DNA of 64,000 bases, from assembly GCF_000283155.1 (NCBI RefSeq), contig NW_004454210.1, forward strand, positions 785,174-849,173. The letters are read 5' to 3'. Under the pieces are notes generated by a model. That model saw nothing but the letters and a program-made list of their open reading frames with translations, was not told where the DNA came from and did not search any database. The stretch comes from Ceratotherium simum simum. Its lineage: Eukaryota > Chordata > Mammalia > Perissodactyla > Rhinocerotidae. This document shows, piece by piece, positions 12,440 to 25,000 of this stretch (position 1 is its first letter; the number at the start of each line of letters is the position of its first letter). The position numbers were made by a program, and so were the translations under genes.

Positions 12440-13472
12440 CTTCCTGGCCGCGGGCACCCTGAGCCTTCCTGACCCCCAAGGGGGGCTCGCCCGCGGCCCC
12501 CCATGAGCGCGCCGGGCTGACCGGCGGGGCGGCCGCGGTGGAGCCCGGGCGCCGCGGGGGCGGCGGGGCCATGGCCTCGCTGGACCTGCCGTACCGCTGC
12601 CCCCGCTGCGGGGAGCACAAACGCTTCCGGAGCCTGTCGTCGCTGCGCGCGCACCTGGAGTACAGCCACACGTACGAGACGCTCTACATCCTCTCCAAGA
12701 CCAACAGCATCTGCGACGGCGCTGCAGCCGCGGCCGCGGCCGCCGCCGCCTCGGGCTTCCAGCTGGCGCCCGAGCCCGCCGCCCTGCTGGCCGTGCCCGG
12801 CGCCCGGCGCGAGGTCTTCGAGAGCACGTCCTTCCAGGGCAAGGAGCAGGCGGCCGGGCCGTCGCCCGCAGCGCCACACCTCCTGCACCACCATCACCAC
12901 CACGCACCCCTCGCCCACTTCCCCAGCGACCTGGTGCCCGCCAGCCTGCCCTGCGAGGAGCTGGCTGAGCCGGGCCTTGTGCCCGCTGCCGCCGCGCGCT
13001 ACGCGCTGCGCGAGATCGAGATCCCGCTGGGGGAGCTGTTCGCCCGCAAGTCCGTGGCCTCCTCGGCGTGCTCGACGCCGCCGCCCGGGCCCGGCCCCGG
13101 CGCTTGCTCCGGGCCCGCCTCCGCCTCGCCTGCGTCGCCCTCGCCCGCAGATGTGGCTTACGAGGAGGGTCTGGCGCGCCTCAAGATCCGTGCGCTGGAG
13201 AAGCTGGAGGTGGACCGGCGGCTGGAGCGGCTGAGCGAAGAGGTGGAGCAGAAGATCGCGGGCCAGGTGGGCCGGCTGCAGGCAGAGCTGGAGCGCAAGG
13301 CGGCGGAGCTGGAGACGGCGCGGCAAGAGAGCGCGCGGCTGGGGCGCGAGAAGGAGGAGCTGGAGGAGCGCGCGTCCGAGCTCTCGCGCCAGGTGGACGT
13401 GAGTGTGGAGCTGCTGGCCTCGCTTAAGCAGGACCTGGTGCACAAGGAACAGGAGCTGAGCCGCAAGCAGCA
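12440..13472 (+). other. FBXO41: FBXO41 first coding exon inside a CpG island
   Basis: An acceptor (polypyrimidine tract ending CTCTTCTAG) precedes 12440, so this exon has 131 nt of 5' UTR before the ATG at 12571 and ends at a GTGAGT donor at 13473. It is very GC- and CpG-rich, with GCC/GCG runs coding poly-Ala at about 12720-12755 and a CAC/CAT run coding poly-His near 12888-12903. The exon encodes the finger-like N-terminus and most of the coiled coil. The CpG density over a coding exon could mark an internal promoter, but no core promoter element stands out. Confidence 0.85.
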
Positions 13473-16400
13473 GTGAGTGGCCCACAGGGCCGTGTGGGTG
13501 GGTGTGCCCGTGAATGTTGCAGAGTGGGTGACCGTGTGTGTCACTGTGCTGCCGCCACCACCGTGAGTGTGGCTGTGAGTGTGTCTGTGTATGCGTCCAT
13601 GTCTTTGTAATATGGGATCTGTGGCCACGAGCATGTCATGGTGGTGCGTGTGGGGCCAAGAGTGTCATGACAGTGTGTGTTTGGGACTATGAGTCCGTGG
13701 CGTTATGACCGTTTCCCTGTCTGTGAAAATTATTTCTCTTCCTTCTCTATCTTAGCCAAGGCCAGCCCCTCATTATGGCACCAGATCCTCTAAATTCTCC
13801 CCTCTCCCTTTGCCCTCATCAGATTTTCCCTCTGTACTGTGTCATTCCTAAAAGCATACAAACATAATGTCATTTTTCCCATCTGCCTCTTCTCTCCTCC
13901 TTACAGAACAGCTCCTGGGGAGTATTGTTTATGCTCCTTGTCTCCAATTTCTTTCTCCACTTTCTCTCTGGAACCCACTCTGATCAGGTCTCCACCTCCA
14001 CCACTGCCCTGCCTGTCACCAGCAACTTGCATGTTGCTGAGGCTAAGCCGACGTCTTACTTGGCCCGTCAGCAGCGTTTCACAGAGCTGGTCCTTGAAAC
14101 TCTTTCTTCACTTGGCTTCCAGGACGCTCTCCTGGGATTTCCTTCTATGTTATTTTTGCTTTTTCTCAGTCTTCTTTGCTGGCTTCTCCTCATTTCTCTA
14201 TTCTTTAATTGTGGGGTTATGAAATATATGGATGTTATGTATCTGTTCCCGTAGTAATATAAGCTCCATGGGGGCAGGAATTTTCCTCTGCTTTGTTCAC
14301 TGCTGTGTCTCCAATACCTAGAACAGTGCTGGCCCCTAGAAGATGCGCCATAAATGTTGAGTGGATGCATGACAACTGTGAATGCATTTGGGAGTAAATA
14401 CTCACGTGACTCTTAAGTGTGCGGTGTGTACATGCAAATCCTGGAGTTTGGTGTGACTGTAAGTATGCTTCTGCATCGGAGAATATTTCTGAGAGAGTGT
14501 GTGTGTGTGTGTGTGTTGGTGGTACCGTGCGTGTCTCAGACTGTGAGTGTGTGCCTGCGAATGAACATGATATGAGTACGTGTACATGAGTGTTTGAGGC
14601 TGCGTACTGGGCTACGTGTACGTGGCTGTGTGACTGTGAGTGTGTACCCATGAGTGTTTCTGGAGGGAGGAGGTGGCTGGGTGTGACTGAGTATGCCTAT
14701 GAGTATTTCCGTGGAGAGCAGGGGTGTCTGTGTGGGAGAGGGCTGGGTGGGTGAGGTGTGAGTGTGACTGGGAGTGTATGCTTGCATTTCTTTTTGTGCC
14801 ATTGTGTGAGGCAGTGTGCCTGGGCCTGTTCTGCATGTACCCATGTGACCATGAGTGGACGCCATGGGCAGCTGTGCCTATGTCTCTCCCCACTGGCCAA
14901 GGTCTCCTCCAGAGGGTGGGTGGGCGGCCAGGCCAAGGCACTGGGGTAAGAGACTGCTCTGGGCCCAGGGAGGTGGTGCAGATCGACCAGTTCCTGAAGG
15001 AGACAGCGGCACGGGAAGCCAGCGCCAAGCTGCGGCTGCAGCAGTTCATTGAGGAGCTCCTTGAGCGTGCTGACCGTGCCGAGCGGCAGCTGCAGGTCAT
15101 CAGCAGCAGCTGTGGCAGCACACCTAGCGCCAGCCTGGGCCGTGGAGGTGGGGCAGGTGGCGCTGGGCCTGGCACCCGGGGGCCAGGCAGAATGGTGAGT
15201 GCTCACCCGCCTTCCTTCCCTCACCTGCATACCTAGCCCCCCACCACGTCCCCTCACCCACAGCCTGACATCCCCCCTGTGATGCTCCATGCTTCCCTTC
15301 TTTGGCTTTTCCCCCATGAGCAGATTCCAGGCCTGTAGTAGGGGTCCAGGAACCAGGGATCCCCTCTGGTTAGGCAGAAGTGCCAGCCCCTGAGGCTGTA
15401 GCGAGGTGTGGTCCAGTGGCCCCAGTCCTCAGGGGCCCTTCTCTGCCCACCCTGCAAATGACAGCCCAGGAGCCACAAGCCGGGGCCTGGGGTGCTGGGT
15501 GGGTATGGGGAGGGGGCTGGTGAGCCTGCCTCTCTGGCTATCTGTCTGTCTATTTGTCCATCTTTCCCAACTTTTTTCTTCTCTCTTCTCCATCTTGTGC
15601 CCTGTTTCTCTGCTCCTTCCCATCCTCTTGCCTCCTCTGCCCCCCTCCCTTTCCCTCCCGCTTGGGGGGCCCACAGCGAGAACACCACGCGGGCCCAGCC
15701 ATGCCTAGTACGTACGCGGTGTCACGGCATGGTTCCTCTCCCAGCACAGGGTAAGCCTCGGGCCCAGCCCACCCCACGCAGCCCACTCTCACTCTGGAAA
15801 GATCCACTGGCCCACTGGATGGCTGGCCTGTCTAGGGGCTTGGCTCCTCCTCCTCCCCCCATCCTCCTTGGGTCACTTCTCTCTGCCTCTTCACACTCAG
15901 AGGGGTCTATTGGAAAGTAAGGTGGGTGGGTTGCCCTTGGCTGGTGGTGCGGGTGGGATGGGGGGTCTGAGCAGGCCTGGTGCCCCTCACTCCTCACCAT
16001 CTGATCCACCCCACCTCAGGGCCTCCAGCCGCGTCCCAGCTGCCTCCCAGAGCTCAGGCTGCTATGACAGTGACAGTCTGGAGCTGCCCCGGCCAGAAGA
16101 GGGGACCCCTGAGGACAGCGGCCCTGGGGGCTTGGGCACACGGGCCCAGGCTGCCAACGGCGGCTCAGAGAGGGCCCAGCTCCCTCGCAGCTCAGGCCTG
16201 CGGCGCCAGGCCATCCAGAATTGGCAGCGCAGACCCCGTCGACACAGCACGGAGGGGGAGGAGGGGGACATCTCGGACGTGGGCTCCCGAACGACTGAGT
16301 CAGAGGCTGAGGGCCCCTCGGATGTCCCCCGTCCTGGGCCTGCAATGGCTGGGCCGTTGAGCAGCTGCCGGCTCTCAAGTGAGTCCTGGGAGGGTGGGCA

Positions 16401-19400
16401 GGGAGCCAGTCTTTCCGTGGTGCTGGGCCCTCTCAGGGGACACAGGGTCGAGGCGGTAAATCTCCCGGGCTCCTGCACCTCTTTTCCCCTTGCCCCAGAC
16501 TTTCCCACAATGAGAACGACAGACTCCCTCCTACACAGCGCCCTGCACGCCTGAGCTGCTCAGGTTGGGTATTGCACAAGGATGCCACATCTAAGGGGAT
16601 CTGTTCGCATGGTAGGCTCATTGACATTTACAGGAGAGTAGCTGAGTGTTGACTCCGGGCTCCGATGTCCCTGGAGCATTGGGGAGAGCCCCCTCCCGTA
16701 TACACGCAAGGCCAGGTGCATATGTGGGTGGGTCAGGGTCAAGAGGTTAGAAGGTTTGGGTCAGGGTATTGGCGGCACCCCATGTGGCTGCTCTGGGCAG
16801 CCTCTTGCCTGCCTTCTGTTCACAGAGGCCCACTTTCTGTCCATCCATACCCTGGTCCTCCAAACCGTTTCCTTCTCCAAACTTGACTCAGTTGCCTCAT
16901 GTAGGGCATGAGTTTGGGCTATGTGATGATATATGATCTTAAAAAGAAAGTTTACTTGAGGAAAGGATACCTTTTTCTAATTTGCAAGGTTAGGGATGGG
17001 GGTGATGCAGAGGAGGGGGAAGCAGAGGCCCCTTGTCCTTCTCCCAAGTTGCTGGTCCCCTAGCTTGGGTCTCCTGCAGCTCCTACTCTACCGCAGCTCC
17101 CCACTTGCATCCCCACGCATTCCACATCGCACCCTCCACACTCACCTTTGACCCTCTGGTATTGTGCAGCCCGCCCTGAGGGAGGCAGTGGGCGGGGTCG
17201 GCGAGCTGAGAGGGGCAGCCCCTCACGCTCCAACGAGGTCATCAGCCCGGAGATCCTCAAGATGCGAGCCGCCCTGTTCTGCATCTTCACCTACCTGGAC
17301 ACGCGCACGCTGCTGCATGCCGCCGAGGTCTGCCGGGACTGGCGCTTCGTGGCCCGCCACCCCGCCGTCTGGACCCGAGTGTTGCTGGAGAATGCCCGCG
17401 TCTGTTCCAAGGTGCCTGTCCCTGCCCTCCCACTCACCCCTGCTGAGAACCCAGCTCCAGCCTGGCTCCCCGAAATGCTCTCTTGGGGCTTCCTATCCTG
17501 AGGCTGGTCCACCTCCAGCCAGCCAATCTCAGAGCCCTTCATCCCAGGTAACCCCTCTCTCCCTGCAGTTCCTGGCAATGCTGGCTCAGTGGTGCACCCA
17601 GGCCCACTCGCTGACACTTCAGAACCTGAAGCCCCGGCAGCGGGGCAAGAAGGAGAGCAAGGAGGAGTATGCCCGGAGCACCCGGTGAGGCCGTGGTAGG
17701 CGGGTGGTTGGGTGCTCCTGGGCCGCAGACCCAGAATTATGTGGTGATGCTTCTCAGAGGAGGAGGTGGCCACAAGCAGCTCCATGACTTCTTGGCCATC
17801 CCCAGGGGCTGCCTGGAAGCAGGGCTGGAGTCCCTGTTGAAGGCGGCGGGGGGCAACCTGCTGATCCTGCGCATCTCTCACTGTCCCAACATCCTCACCG
17901 ACCGCTCACTCTGGCTGGCCAGCTGCTACTGCCGTGCCCTGCAGGCCGTCACCTACAGGTGGGTCCACGCCACCTGACGAAGGCCCATACCCTTTTGGCC
18001 TCAGGCCCCAAGGATCCCTGGGCTCTGCATACCCTTCCCCCAGGGCTCTCAGACAAAGGAACCCAAGAGCTCTGTGGCCCGGAGAAGGGAGTAGAGGCCA
18101 CCAGGGTGAGCAGCCCCAGCTTTGTCTTTTCAACAGGAGTGCCACAGACCCTGTGGGCCACGAGGTCATTTGGGCCCTGGGCGCAGGCTGCAGAGAGATT
18201 GTCTCCCTCCAGGTCGCGCCACTTCACCCCTGGTGAGCCCTGGCAGGGGTGAGGAGGGGATGGGGTTGGGCTGGGTCTGGGCCTGAAGACTGGGCAGATC
18301 TGGGCTCATTGCACAAGCTGGTTGGAGGACAGATTCACATTCATCAGTCTGTGTATTTAGACATTAAGAGCAGGGCTCTAAAATCAGCCCTGGGGTCATG
18401 TCCTGGCTGACAAGCAGTGTGACTTTGGGCAACCCAATCATGCCTTTCTCAACCTGCAAAGTGAAGGTGATACTAGGGATCTGTTGACTTTACTAGGACT
18501 GTTGCTGGCTCAGATGAGATGTATACAGAAAACCTGCAGGGCCCACATAAGTGTTCAGTAAACACTAGCTAGAAATAGCCGGGCTTGTTTGGCATATGAA
18601 AGGCGGTTCAGGGAGGTCAGCGTATAACACACAAAAGAGCTGGTTGTTGGAGAACCCAGGGTGTGAGATCCTTCATTGCTCTACTTGGAGTTCCTCAAAC
18701 ATACCAGCATTTGTCGCTCTCTGTACCTTGCCCTCCAAACCCTCTCTCCACGTGACAGCTCCTCCCAGGTCGTCCAGTGTCCCTTCACTAACACCCGGGT
18801 AGAATTGGCCACCGCTCCCCTGCCCCGATTCCAATTGCACTTTGTCTTGACCCCTGCTGTAGTGCATTTTGCAATAATTTCTCTACATTTCGGTCTACAC
18901 TAGACTCACGGTTCTCAGGGCAGAGGCTGTGAAAGTCCGTTTCCGTATCCCTGGTACCAAGTGCATGGCAGACGCCTGAGAGATGTCTGCTGCCTGGGCG
19001 CTTGTGGAGAAATGAAGTGTTCAGGGAGACAGCAAGTTTGCTGTGAGTGGTGGGCAGGGCCAAGCAATGAGTGTGCAAAGGAAAGTTGGGTCAAGGTCAG
19101 GAAGGGCCTTGCCTAAGGGGTTTAGATTTTTGCTTTTTTTTTTTTTTTTGTGAGGAAGATCAGCCCTGAGCTAACATCCGTGCTAATCCTCCTCTTTTTT
19201 TTTTTTTGCTGAGGAAGACCGCCTCTGAGCTAACATCTATTGCCAATCCTCCTCCTTTTTTCCCCAAAGCCCCAGTAGATAGTTGTATGTCACAGTTGCA
19301 CATCCTTCTAGTTGCTGTATGTGGGACGTGGCCTCAGCATGGCCGGAGAAGCGGTACGTCGGTGCGCGCCTGGGATCCGAACCCGGGCCGCCAGTAGTGG

Positions 19401-22062
19401 AGCGCAAGCACTTAACCGCTAAGCCACGGGGCCAGCCCCAGATTTTTGCTTTTTATCTAGAAAGTGCTGGGAAGCCATTAGGGAATTTTAGATCTTAAAA
19501 ACAGGATTAGATCAGACTGGTAATGTTCTGTGTCCCCCTCCCCCATGACTGTCCACTCCTTGAGAGTGGGGACCATGTCTATATAGTCACCACTGTATCC
19601 CCAGGGCCTAGCTCAGTTGTTCTTGGCTGTAGTAGACACTTGAGAACCATTTGTTGAATGACTGAGTGAGAGAATGTAGGGATGAATGGCTCACTGTCAG
19701 TGTGGAGAATGACTTGGCAGGGAGATTAGTTATAATCTAGATGAGTATTGGTGGTGGTCTGAACTACAGGTTGAAGAGTTATTTAGGAATCAGAACCTGC
19801 AGGTCTTGGCAGGCGGTGAGGGAGGAGGAGTTGAGGATGATCCCAGGTTTCTGACTTGAGCAGCTGGGTAGTTGGTGGGGCCCTTGCCTGGGAAGGGGTC
19901 TGAAGGAGGAGAAGACTTGAGGTGTCATGCAACCAGAGGCGTCCCTGACGGCCCTCCCTTCACCCCATTCTCCAGCCAGCAGCCCATGCGTTTCAGTAAC
20001 CGCTGCCTACAGATGATCGGTCGCTGTTGGCCCCACCTCCGGGCCCTGGGGGTTGGGGGCGCCGGCTGTGGGGTGCAGGGCCTGGCATCACTTGGTAAGT
20101 CTCTCCTCTGGGGTGACTGGAGTAGGGGTTGGTGGGAAGCAGACATGGGTGCAACACTGAAATCCCAGAGGGGCTCGGGCTGCAGCCTGGGTGGTGGCAG
20201 GAGCACCAGGGCACTGGGCAGGAGGTGACCTGGGAGTTTGTCAGCAGGACCTCCCCTCTTCCTCCCTCTGCCTAGCGAGAAACTGCATGCGGCTGCAGGT
20301 CCTGGAGCTGGACCACGTGTCGGAGATCACCCAGGAGGTGGCGGCTGAGGTCTGCCGGGAAGGTCTGAAGGGACTGGAGATGCTGGTGCTCACAGCCACC
20401 CCCGTCACCCCCAAGGCCCTGCTGCATTTCAACAGTGAGCGGTGGGGAATGAGGGGTGGTGTACAACTGTCACCTCTTACCATGCCTTGTCAGCAAGGAG
20501 CATAACCAGCGTCCTGTCGCTCCTAGTCAGCAAGCACCAGCACTGGGGTCAGACTGACCAGGGTTCTAGTCCTGGCTTTGCCACCAGTGCCTTCTGAGGC
20601 CAATGTGGCATTCAAGGCCACATCTGGTCCAAATGATTCTGTTCAACAGACATTTATTGCCCTGTGCTCTGCCCACGTTGGAGACATGAGCTGTGGAACA
20701 AACACCATCTGCCCCTACGTGAGCCTCCAGCCAAGGGCAGAGGGAGAACAGACGGGTTAAGAGCATGGGTTCTGGAGCTGGACTGACCTGGGTCTCAATT
20801 CTGGCTCGACTGCTTATTAGCTGTGTGACTTTGGGCAAGTTACTATACTTCTCTGAGTTGTGTATCCCCATTTTCTAGGCTGGCTTTCTAGGGTAGGAAG
20901 ATTAAATGAAATAGTGTGTGAGCCCCCCTAGGACAGTTCTTAGGATGAAGACTCCCCTCTTCCTGGTGTAGACTCCAAATCATGTCTCCTCTGCCCCCGC
21001 CCCACCCCCACCCCCAGCTACCCACTCCACTCCCAGTCATTCCTCCTCCTCCACTGAGGACACAGGTACCCAGCTTGGGCTGCTCATGCCAAGTGAAACC
21101 ATCATCCAGGACTGTTTGGCCCCTGGCAAGACCCTATGTCCTGAGCACTGAAGGTTCCTTGACCTTATTATTATTTCCAGGATCTTCTTCTTCCCTCCCC
21201 TTCAGCCTCATGGTCCCACCCTGGACTGACCACCAGAACTAATTGCTCAGCCTCCAAAATCAAGATCTCCAGGGCCCTCTCAGCCTCCTGACTTTGTTGC
21301 TCCTTGTCCGCTGACTTCATGGCAACATCCAGTCGCTTAAGCCTCTGCTTCCAACTCGTTTGCTCCCTGTCTGCCCTCCTCACACTCCAGACGAGACCCA
21401 TCAGCCTCACCTCGGCCACTCTGTCCTTGTAATTTATTTCCAAATGCCTAGGCCATAACACGACTGTCCCCTCTGCCAGAGATGTTCCTAGAGTGCTGCA
21501 CAATTGGCTGTTGCCCACTCATCCTCCCAGAGCCCCTGCAGCCTCTGCTCTTGGACCTCATCCTCCACCTCTCCCCTTGTCTGGTGTGAGCCCCTGGGTG
21601 CCATGGGTCTGCTCTCCTCTTTATGTTCTCAGTGGCTGGCACAGGATTGTCTCTCAGTAGGTTTCTGATTTCATCAATTAGTGAGAGGAGAGGAGGCAGC
21701 TCCATTGCCCAGGCCAAACACAGGCCTCCATCTTACCCACCTTTTCCCAGGCATTTGCCGAAACCTCAAGTCCATTGTGGTCCAGATTGGGATTGCCGAT
21801 TATTTCAAAGAGCCCAGCAGTCCTGAGGCCCAGAAGCTGTTTGAGGACATGGTGACAAAACTCCAGGTGAGGAGTTGACTCTGAGGCCACCCAAGATCCC
21901 AAGTGGCATCCCTAGGCTGGGGCTGGTAACCTGGGTGTGTGACGGGAGGGCCTCATCTGTCTGGCCCTGAGGGAAACTAACCCAGGGTTTGGTCTGCAGG
22001 CCCTGCGCCGGAGGCCCGGCTTCTCTAAGATCCTGCACATCAAAGTGGAAGGCGGCTGCTAA
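12571..22062 (+). CDS. FBXO41: FBXO41, F-box only protein 41 (12 coding exons, 874 aa)
   Basis: Exons: 12571-13472, 14969-15194, 15677-15750, 16020-16378, 17170-17411, 17569-17684, 17806-17958, 18137-18232, 19976-20094, 20276-20434, 21751-21866, 22000-22062. All junctions are GT-AG and the sum is 875 codons including TAA, close to the human length. The start MASLDLPYRCP is the family's conserved N-terminus; the ATG follows CGGGGCC. Visible parts: a C2H2-like finger (Cys10, Cys13, His28, His33), poly-Ala, a His run, a long charged coiled coil (about 195-360), a Ser/Gly/Pro-rich disordered linker, an F-box in exon 5 (about 545-590, from SPEILKMRAALFCIF to the WTRV region), then leucine-rich repeat-like sequence to the C-terminus. 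As known for the family, the F-box binds SKP1 and makes the protein an SCF ubiquitin-ligase adaptor; FBXO41 is brain-enriched and linked to neuronal migration and centrosome function. The acceptor before 12440 implies at least one upstream 5' UTR exon that I could not place. Confidence 0.96.
14255..14370 (+). repeat. LINE-2 3' end fragment
   Basis: AAGCTCCATGGGGGCAGG, CTAGAACAGTGCTGGCCCC and ATAAATGTTGAGTGGATGCATG follow the LINE-2 3' end. Confidence 0.7.
14497..14516 (+). repeat. (GT)n microsatellite
   Basis: About ten GT units within a longer GT-rich tract in the FBXO41 intron. Confidence 0.85.
18405..18560 (+). repeat. MIR SINE
   Basis: GTGTGACTTTGGGCAACCCAATCATGCC followed by an AAGTGAAGGTGATACTAGGG region and TAAGTGTTCAGTAAACACTAG at the 3' end. 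Confidence 0.75.
19139..19439 (-). mobile_element. Full composite ERE-type SINE in FBXO41 intron
   Basis: Minus orientation: the head (GGGGCTGGCCCCGTGGC on the element strand) ends at 19439 and the A-rich 3' end faces 19139. It has the CAACTATCTACTGGGGC module (about 19264-19290) followed by two GGAGGATTGGC/GAGGATTAGC units, so it combines modules found separately in the other copies. Direct repeat AGATTTTTGCTTTT at 19124-19137 and 19440-19453. It lies in the 1.74 kb intron between exons 8 and 9. Confidence 0.92.
19545..19670 (+). repeat. LINE-2 3' end fragment
   Basis: GTCCACTCCTTGAGAGTGGGGACC, CCCAGGGCCTAGCTCAG and CATTTGTTGAATGACTGAGTG are the LINE-2 3' end. Confidence 0.7.
20435..21750 (+). 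other. FBXO41: FBXO41 intron between exons 10 and 11
   Basis: 1.3 kb. Holds a MIR (20765-20930) and a C-rich run at about 20993-21018 that is G-rich on the other strand. I see no coding sequence in the rest. Confidence 0.7.
20765..20930 (+). repeat. MIR SINE, near full length
   Basis: ATGGGTTCTGGAGCTGGACTGACC, TATTAGCTGTGTGACTTTGGG and AAGATTAAATGAAATAG match the MIR layout from head to core. Confidence 0.85.
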
Positions 22063-25000
22063 CCCGGGTAGGGGGCGGCAGGGCCCCTGCCAGCCCCACA
22101 CCAGGGCACTCTTTGGACCTCCAGAGGGACCCTGATTTGGACTTGACCTTCAGAGGCCTGGTGTTATCCCTGGCTCCCAGGGAGGGGTTGACAGCTTCCT
22201 GTCCTCCTCCTGGGACAGTGGAGCAACAGGCCTGGCCCTGGGCACTGCCTCTGCAGGGCAGGGGCTTGGACAGAAGTTGCCCTCCTACCCCCACTCCACC
22301 CCCAGCTGAAGCAGCCTTCTGGGCACAGCCAGTGAGGAGCTGAGTCACTACCAGCACCTGGTGTCACCGCCCGGAGGATCTGCAATAACTACCCAGTTGC
22401 TCCTTGGCTGCTCAGGCTGCTGGGCAGCCCTCCCCTTCCTGAGGCCCTGCCTCCCGGTCAGGAGCATCTGCTAGGCCCCAGGCCAGAGGGGGCTCCACAA
22501 GGCAAGGAGGGCTCTTCTCCTCCGCCTGGCCTGTCCCAGCCCTCTGGGGGCACCCCCTTCCGACAGCTTGCCTGGGCTCTGGGTCCACTTTCTCCAGGGA
22601 TAACACAGATAGGCCTAGGGGTCTGGGAATGTGGCCAGCCAAAAGTGAGGGGCGGGTGTGCAGTGAGGTGGTGGGAGTGGGCTTGGAAGGGCAAAACATT
22701 CACCCAGAACTTCTCCCCAGGACACTGAGACCACCCCTCCCAAGAGGAGAAATTGCCAGGTAGAGAAAACTTGAGAGGTTTTATTGCTGTAGAAAAGACA
22801 AGACCCCTCCTCCCAGACACCACATACCCCACTACACACCAGAGCTAATTCAGAGCTGAAAGGTGCATGTCTGTATGCCCACCAACAGTCTCAAGCCTCT
22901 GGAGGAGGCGGGGCCTAGTCCTGGGAAACCCTGTCAGCAGGGAGAAGCAGTTCCTGCCTCAAGGAATGTCCTTCTAATCCAGGTGCTCAGGCAGGACTCT
23001 GATGGCCTTTGGGTCCCCTAGGCTGTGTGGGAGGGACCCACTGGGCTGCCTCTGTGCTAGGGCCTGGAGGAGGCTGGGAGGAGGGCAGTTTTGTTTGCTT
23101 CCTTGTCTGGCTAACTTGCTTGAAGATGTGCCCTTGGTAGGGAGCCAGACCTGTGGGGCCAAGGACGAGGAAGATGTCCTTGTCCTCCCTCCTCAGCAGC
23201 CCTCTGCTGGCTCTCTGAGGGCTCTGGTGGGAGTCTTCTGCCTGTGGGCAGTGCCGGGCCTGAGCCAGAGCCACTTGGCTTAGTAGCCACAGAACACAAG
23301 TGGAGGTTTTCACCAACCCTTGCCCGGTTCCCAAAGGACCAGGTCCCAGCACTAAGGCTCCCAAGACTCAGGTCTCCCCAGTCCGTCCTCTCAGAACTCT
23401 CACAGTGGCACCGAGGCCATGGGTCCTGCCAACCTTCATTGGGAAAGTTCTTTGAAACATTAAACTAGATCCATCTTAGGGTTTCCTTGTCTCCTGTACA
23501 TGACCAGCTCTCAGCCCTAACCGTTAGGCTGCTGGTCCTGGGGTCCTCTAGTTTCTCAGTCCTTTCCAAGGATCCAGCTTTTTGCCACAGCCTGGCTTGG
23601 ACATCAGGACCAGCCCTGGGTTACCCTGCGAGTCCTCTAGAGCTGGGGCCCCACAGACTCAGCAGTGCACCCAGCTCCCTGCTTCCATACCAGCTCTGTC
23701 CTAGCTCTTGTCATTGGTGATGACTTTTCCTCCTGTGGCTTGTTCTAGCCCTGCCCTTTGAAGACCCCAAATATCAAGGGTGTCATGTTGGCAACTCCCT
23801 GTCTAGTCCTGCACAAAGCCTTGGTGAAGTGGCATCCCCTACCACACCGCCCCCCCACCCCCCCGACCCTGAGCAGCTGGCTCCATCGGCTCCTACCTCC
23901 CCAGCCCTGTCCCCAGGAGTCACGGGAAGGAGAAGCACAACTTTTCTCTGTCCTCCAGGGGTCTGGAAGGGAGGTGGAGGCCCACTCGGGGCCTGGCTGC
24001 CCTGAGTGTGTCTGTCCTGCCTTGCCAACTGCACCCTCTATAGCCCCTGTGCCCTGTGACCCCCGGACCAGAGGTGCTGCCCTCTCTGTCTCCTGGACAA
24101 AGCACAAAGGGATGTCCTTGCTTGCCCTGAGACTGCCCTCCTGAGGGACTTTTTCTGCTCCAGGAAGCCTCCATCCCTGAATACCAGGCTTTGGGCAATT
24201 TCTTCGGGTGCCCACTGGAATGCCTGGCATTAGTCCTGGGAAAGGAGATCAGGGTGCACGGACAGTGAGCTAGAGTGGGAGAAAGGTGGTGCTGACAGGG
24301 CTGATTCTGATAGTAGGTTCATTCATTCATTCATTTATGCAACTGCCCTGAGCACCACCAGCACTGCGGGCAGCAGAGAGAATAAGACCCCCCTCTTCTG
24401 CTGGTGGGAAGTTTGCCTTTCATGAGTGTGGCTGTTTCCAGGAAACCCACCCAGTCCCCCAACCTGTATGTTCCAGCTGAGTGTGTGAGTGAGTGCTGCA
24501 CAGGCCCAAGCCCCTGCCGGTGGGAACGATGTGTTGCAGTGTGTCCCATTGCACACCTGCCCCTGGGGCTGGCAGACTGGTACACCCCGGCCTTCATGCA
24601 TGCCCTGAGAACCGGCAAGTTTGCAGGCCTCCCAGCCCCCCACCAACTTGATGCTATGTTTTGCCTCTCCTCAGGGGGATGAGCCCTGCTGCCGGGCGGG
24701 AAGCTTTTGTTTGCTGGAATGCTCCATTTGTTCACTTTAGCAACCATACAGCGAGGGCTGAGAATGGGGAACAGGGATGGAGGGCCTAGCCATCCCTGGA
24801 AGACCTCATCCTTCTCTCACCCAAAGGAGAGCCCCCTCCTCCATATCTCATACCTAATAAGATGCAAAGAGGAATATGAGAGAGAGCAGACCAAGGCAGG
24901 CCCTGCTCCAGATGTCCCAGGCATGTGTTGAGGTCCCATGGGTGGTGGCCATTTGGTGTTCCTACCACCTCTCCCTGCCATACAGCCTGGCCCCAGCACA

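Larger units (their letters stand above)
13473..14968 (+). other. FBXO41: FBXO41 intron with long GT-rich tracts
   Basis: 1.5 kb intron. At 13490-13720 and 14370-14850 it is made of imperfect TGTGAGTGTG-like words, including a clean (GT)n at about 14497-14516. A LINE-2 end lies at 14255-14370. No coding sequence is supported. Confidence 0.7.
18233..19975 (+). other. FBXO41: FBXO41 intron between exons 8 and 9
   Basis: 1.74 kb. Holds a MIR (18405-18560), a probable LINE-2 end (18895-19000), a composite ERE SINE (19139-19439) and another LINE-2 end (19545-19670). It is the longest intron in the coding part of the gene. Confidence 0.75.

Noticed and set aside
12538..12570. Starting FBXO41 upstream at a GTG with residues MEPGRRGGGGA
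   Set aside because: Eukaryotic initiation at GTG is unlikely, and the family starts at MASLDLPYRCP (12571).
12436..13485. A 349-codon open frame on the minus strand of FBXO41 exon 1
   Set aside because: It is the shadow of a very GC-rich coding exon. The + strand encodes the conserved FBXO41 N-terminus with a matching donor, and the minus frame is low-complexity Leu/Arg/Gly text.
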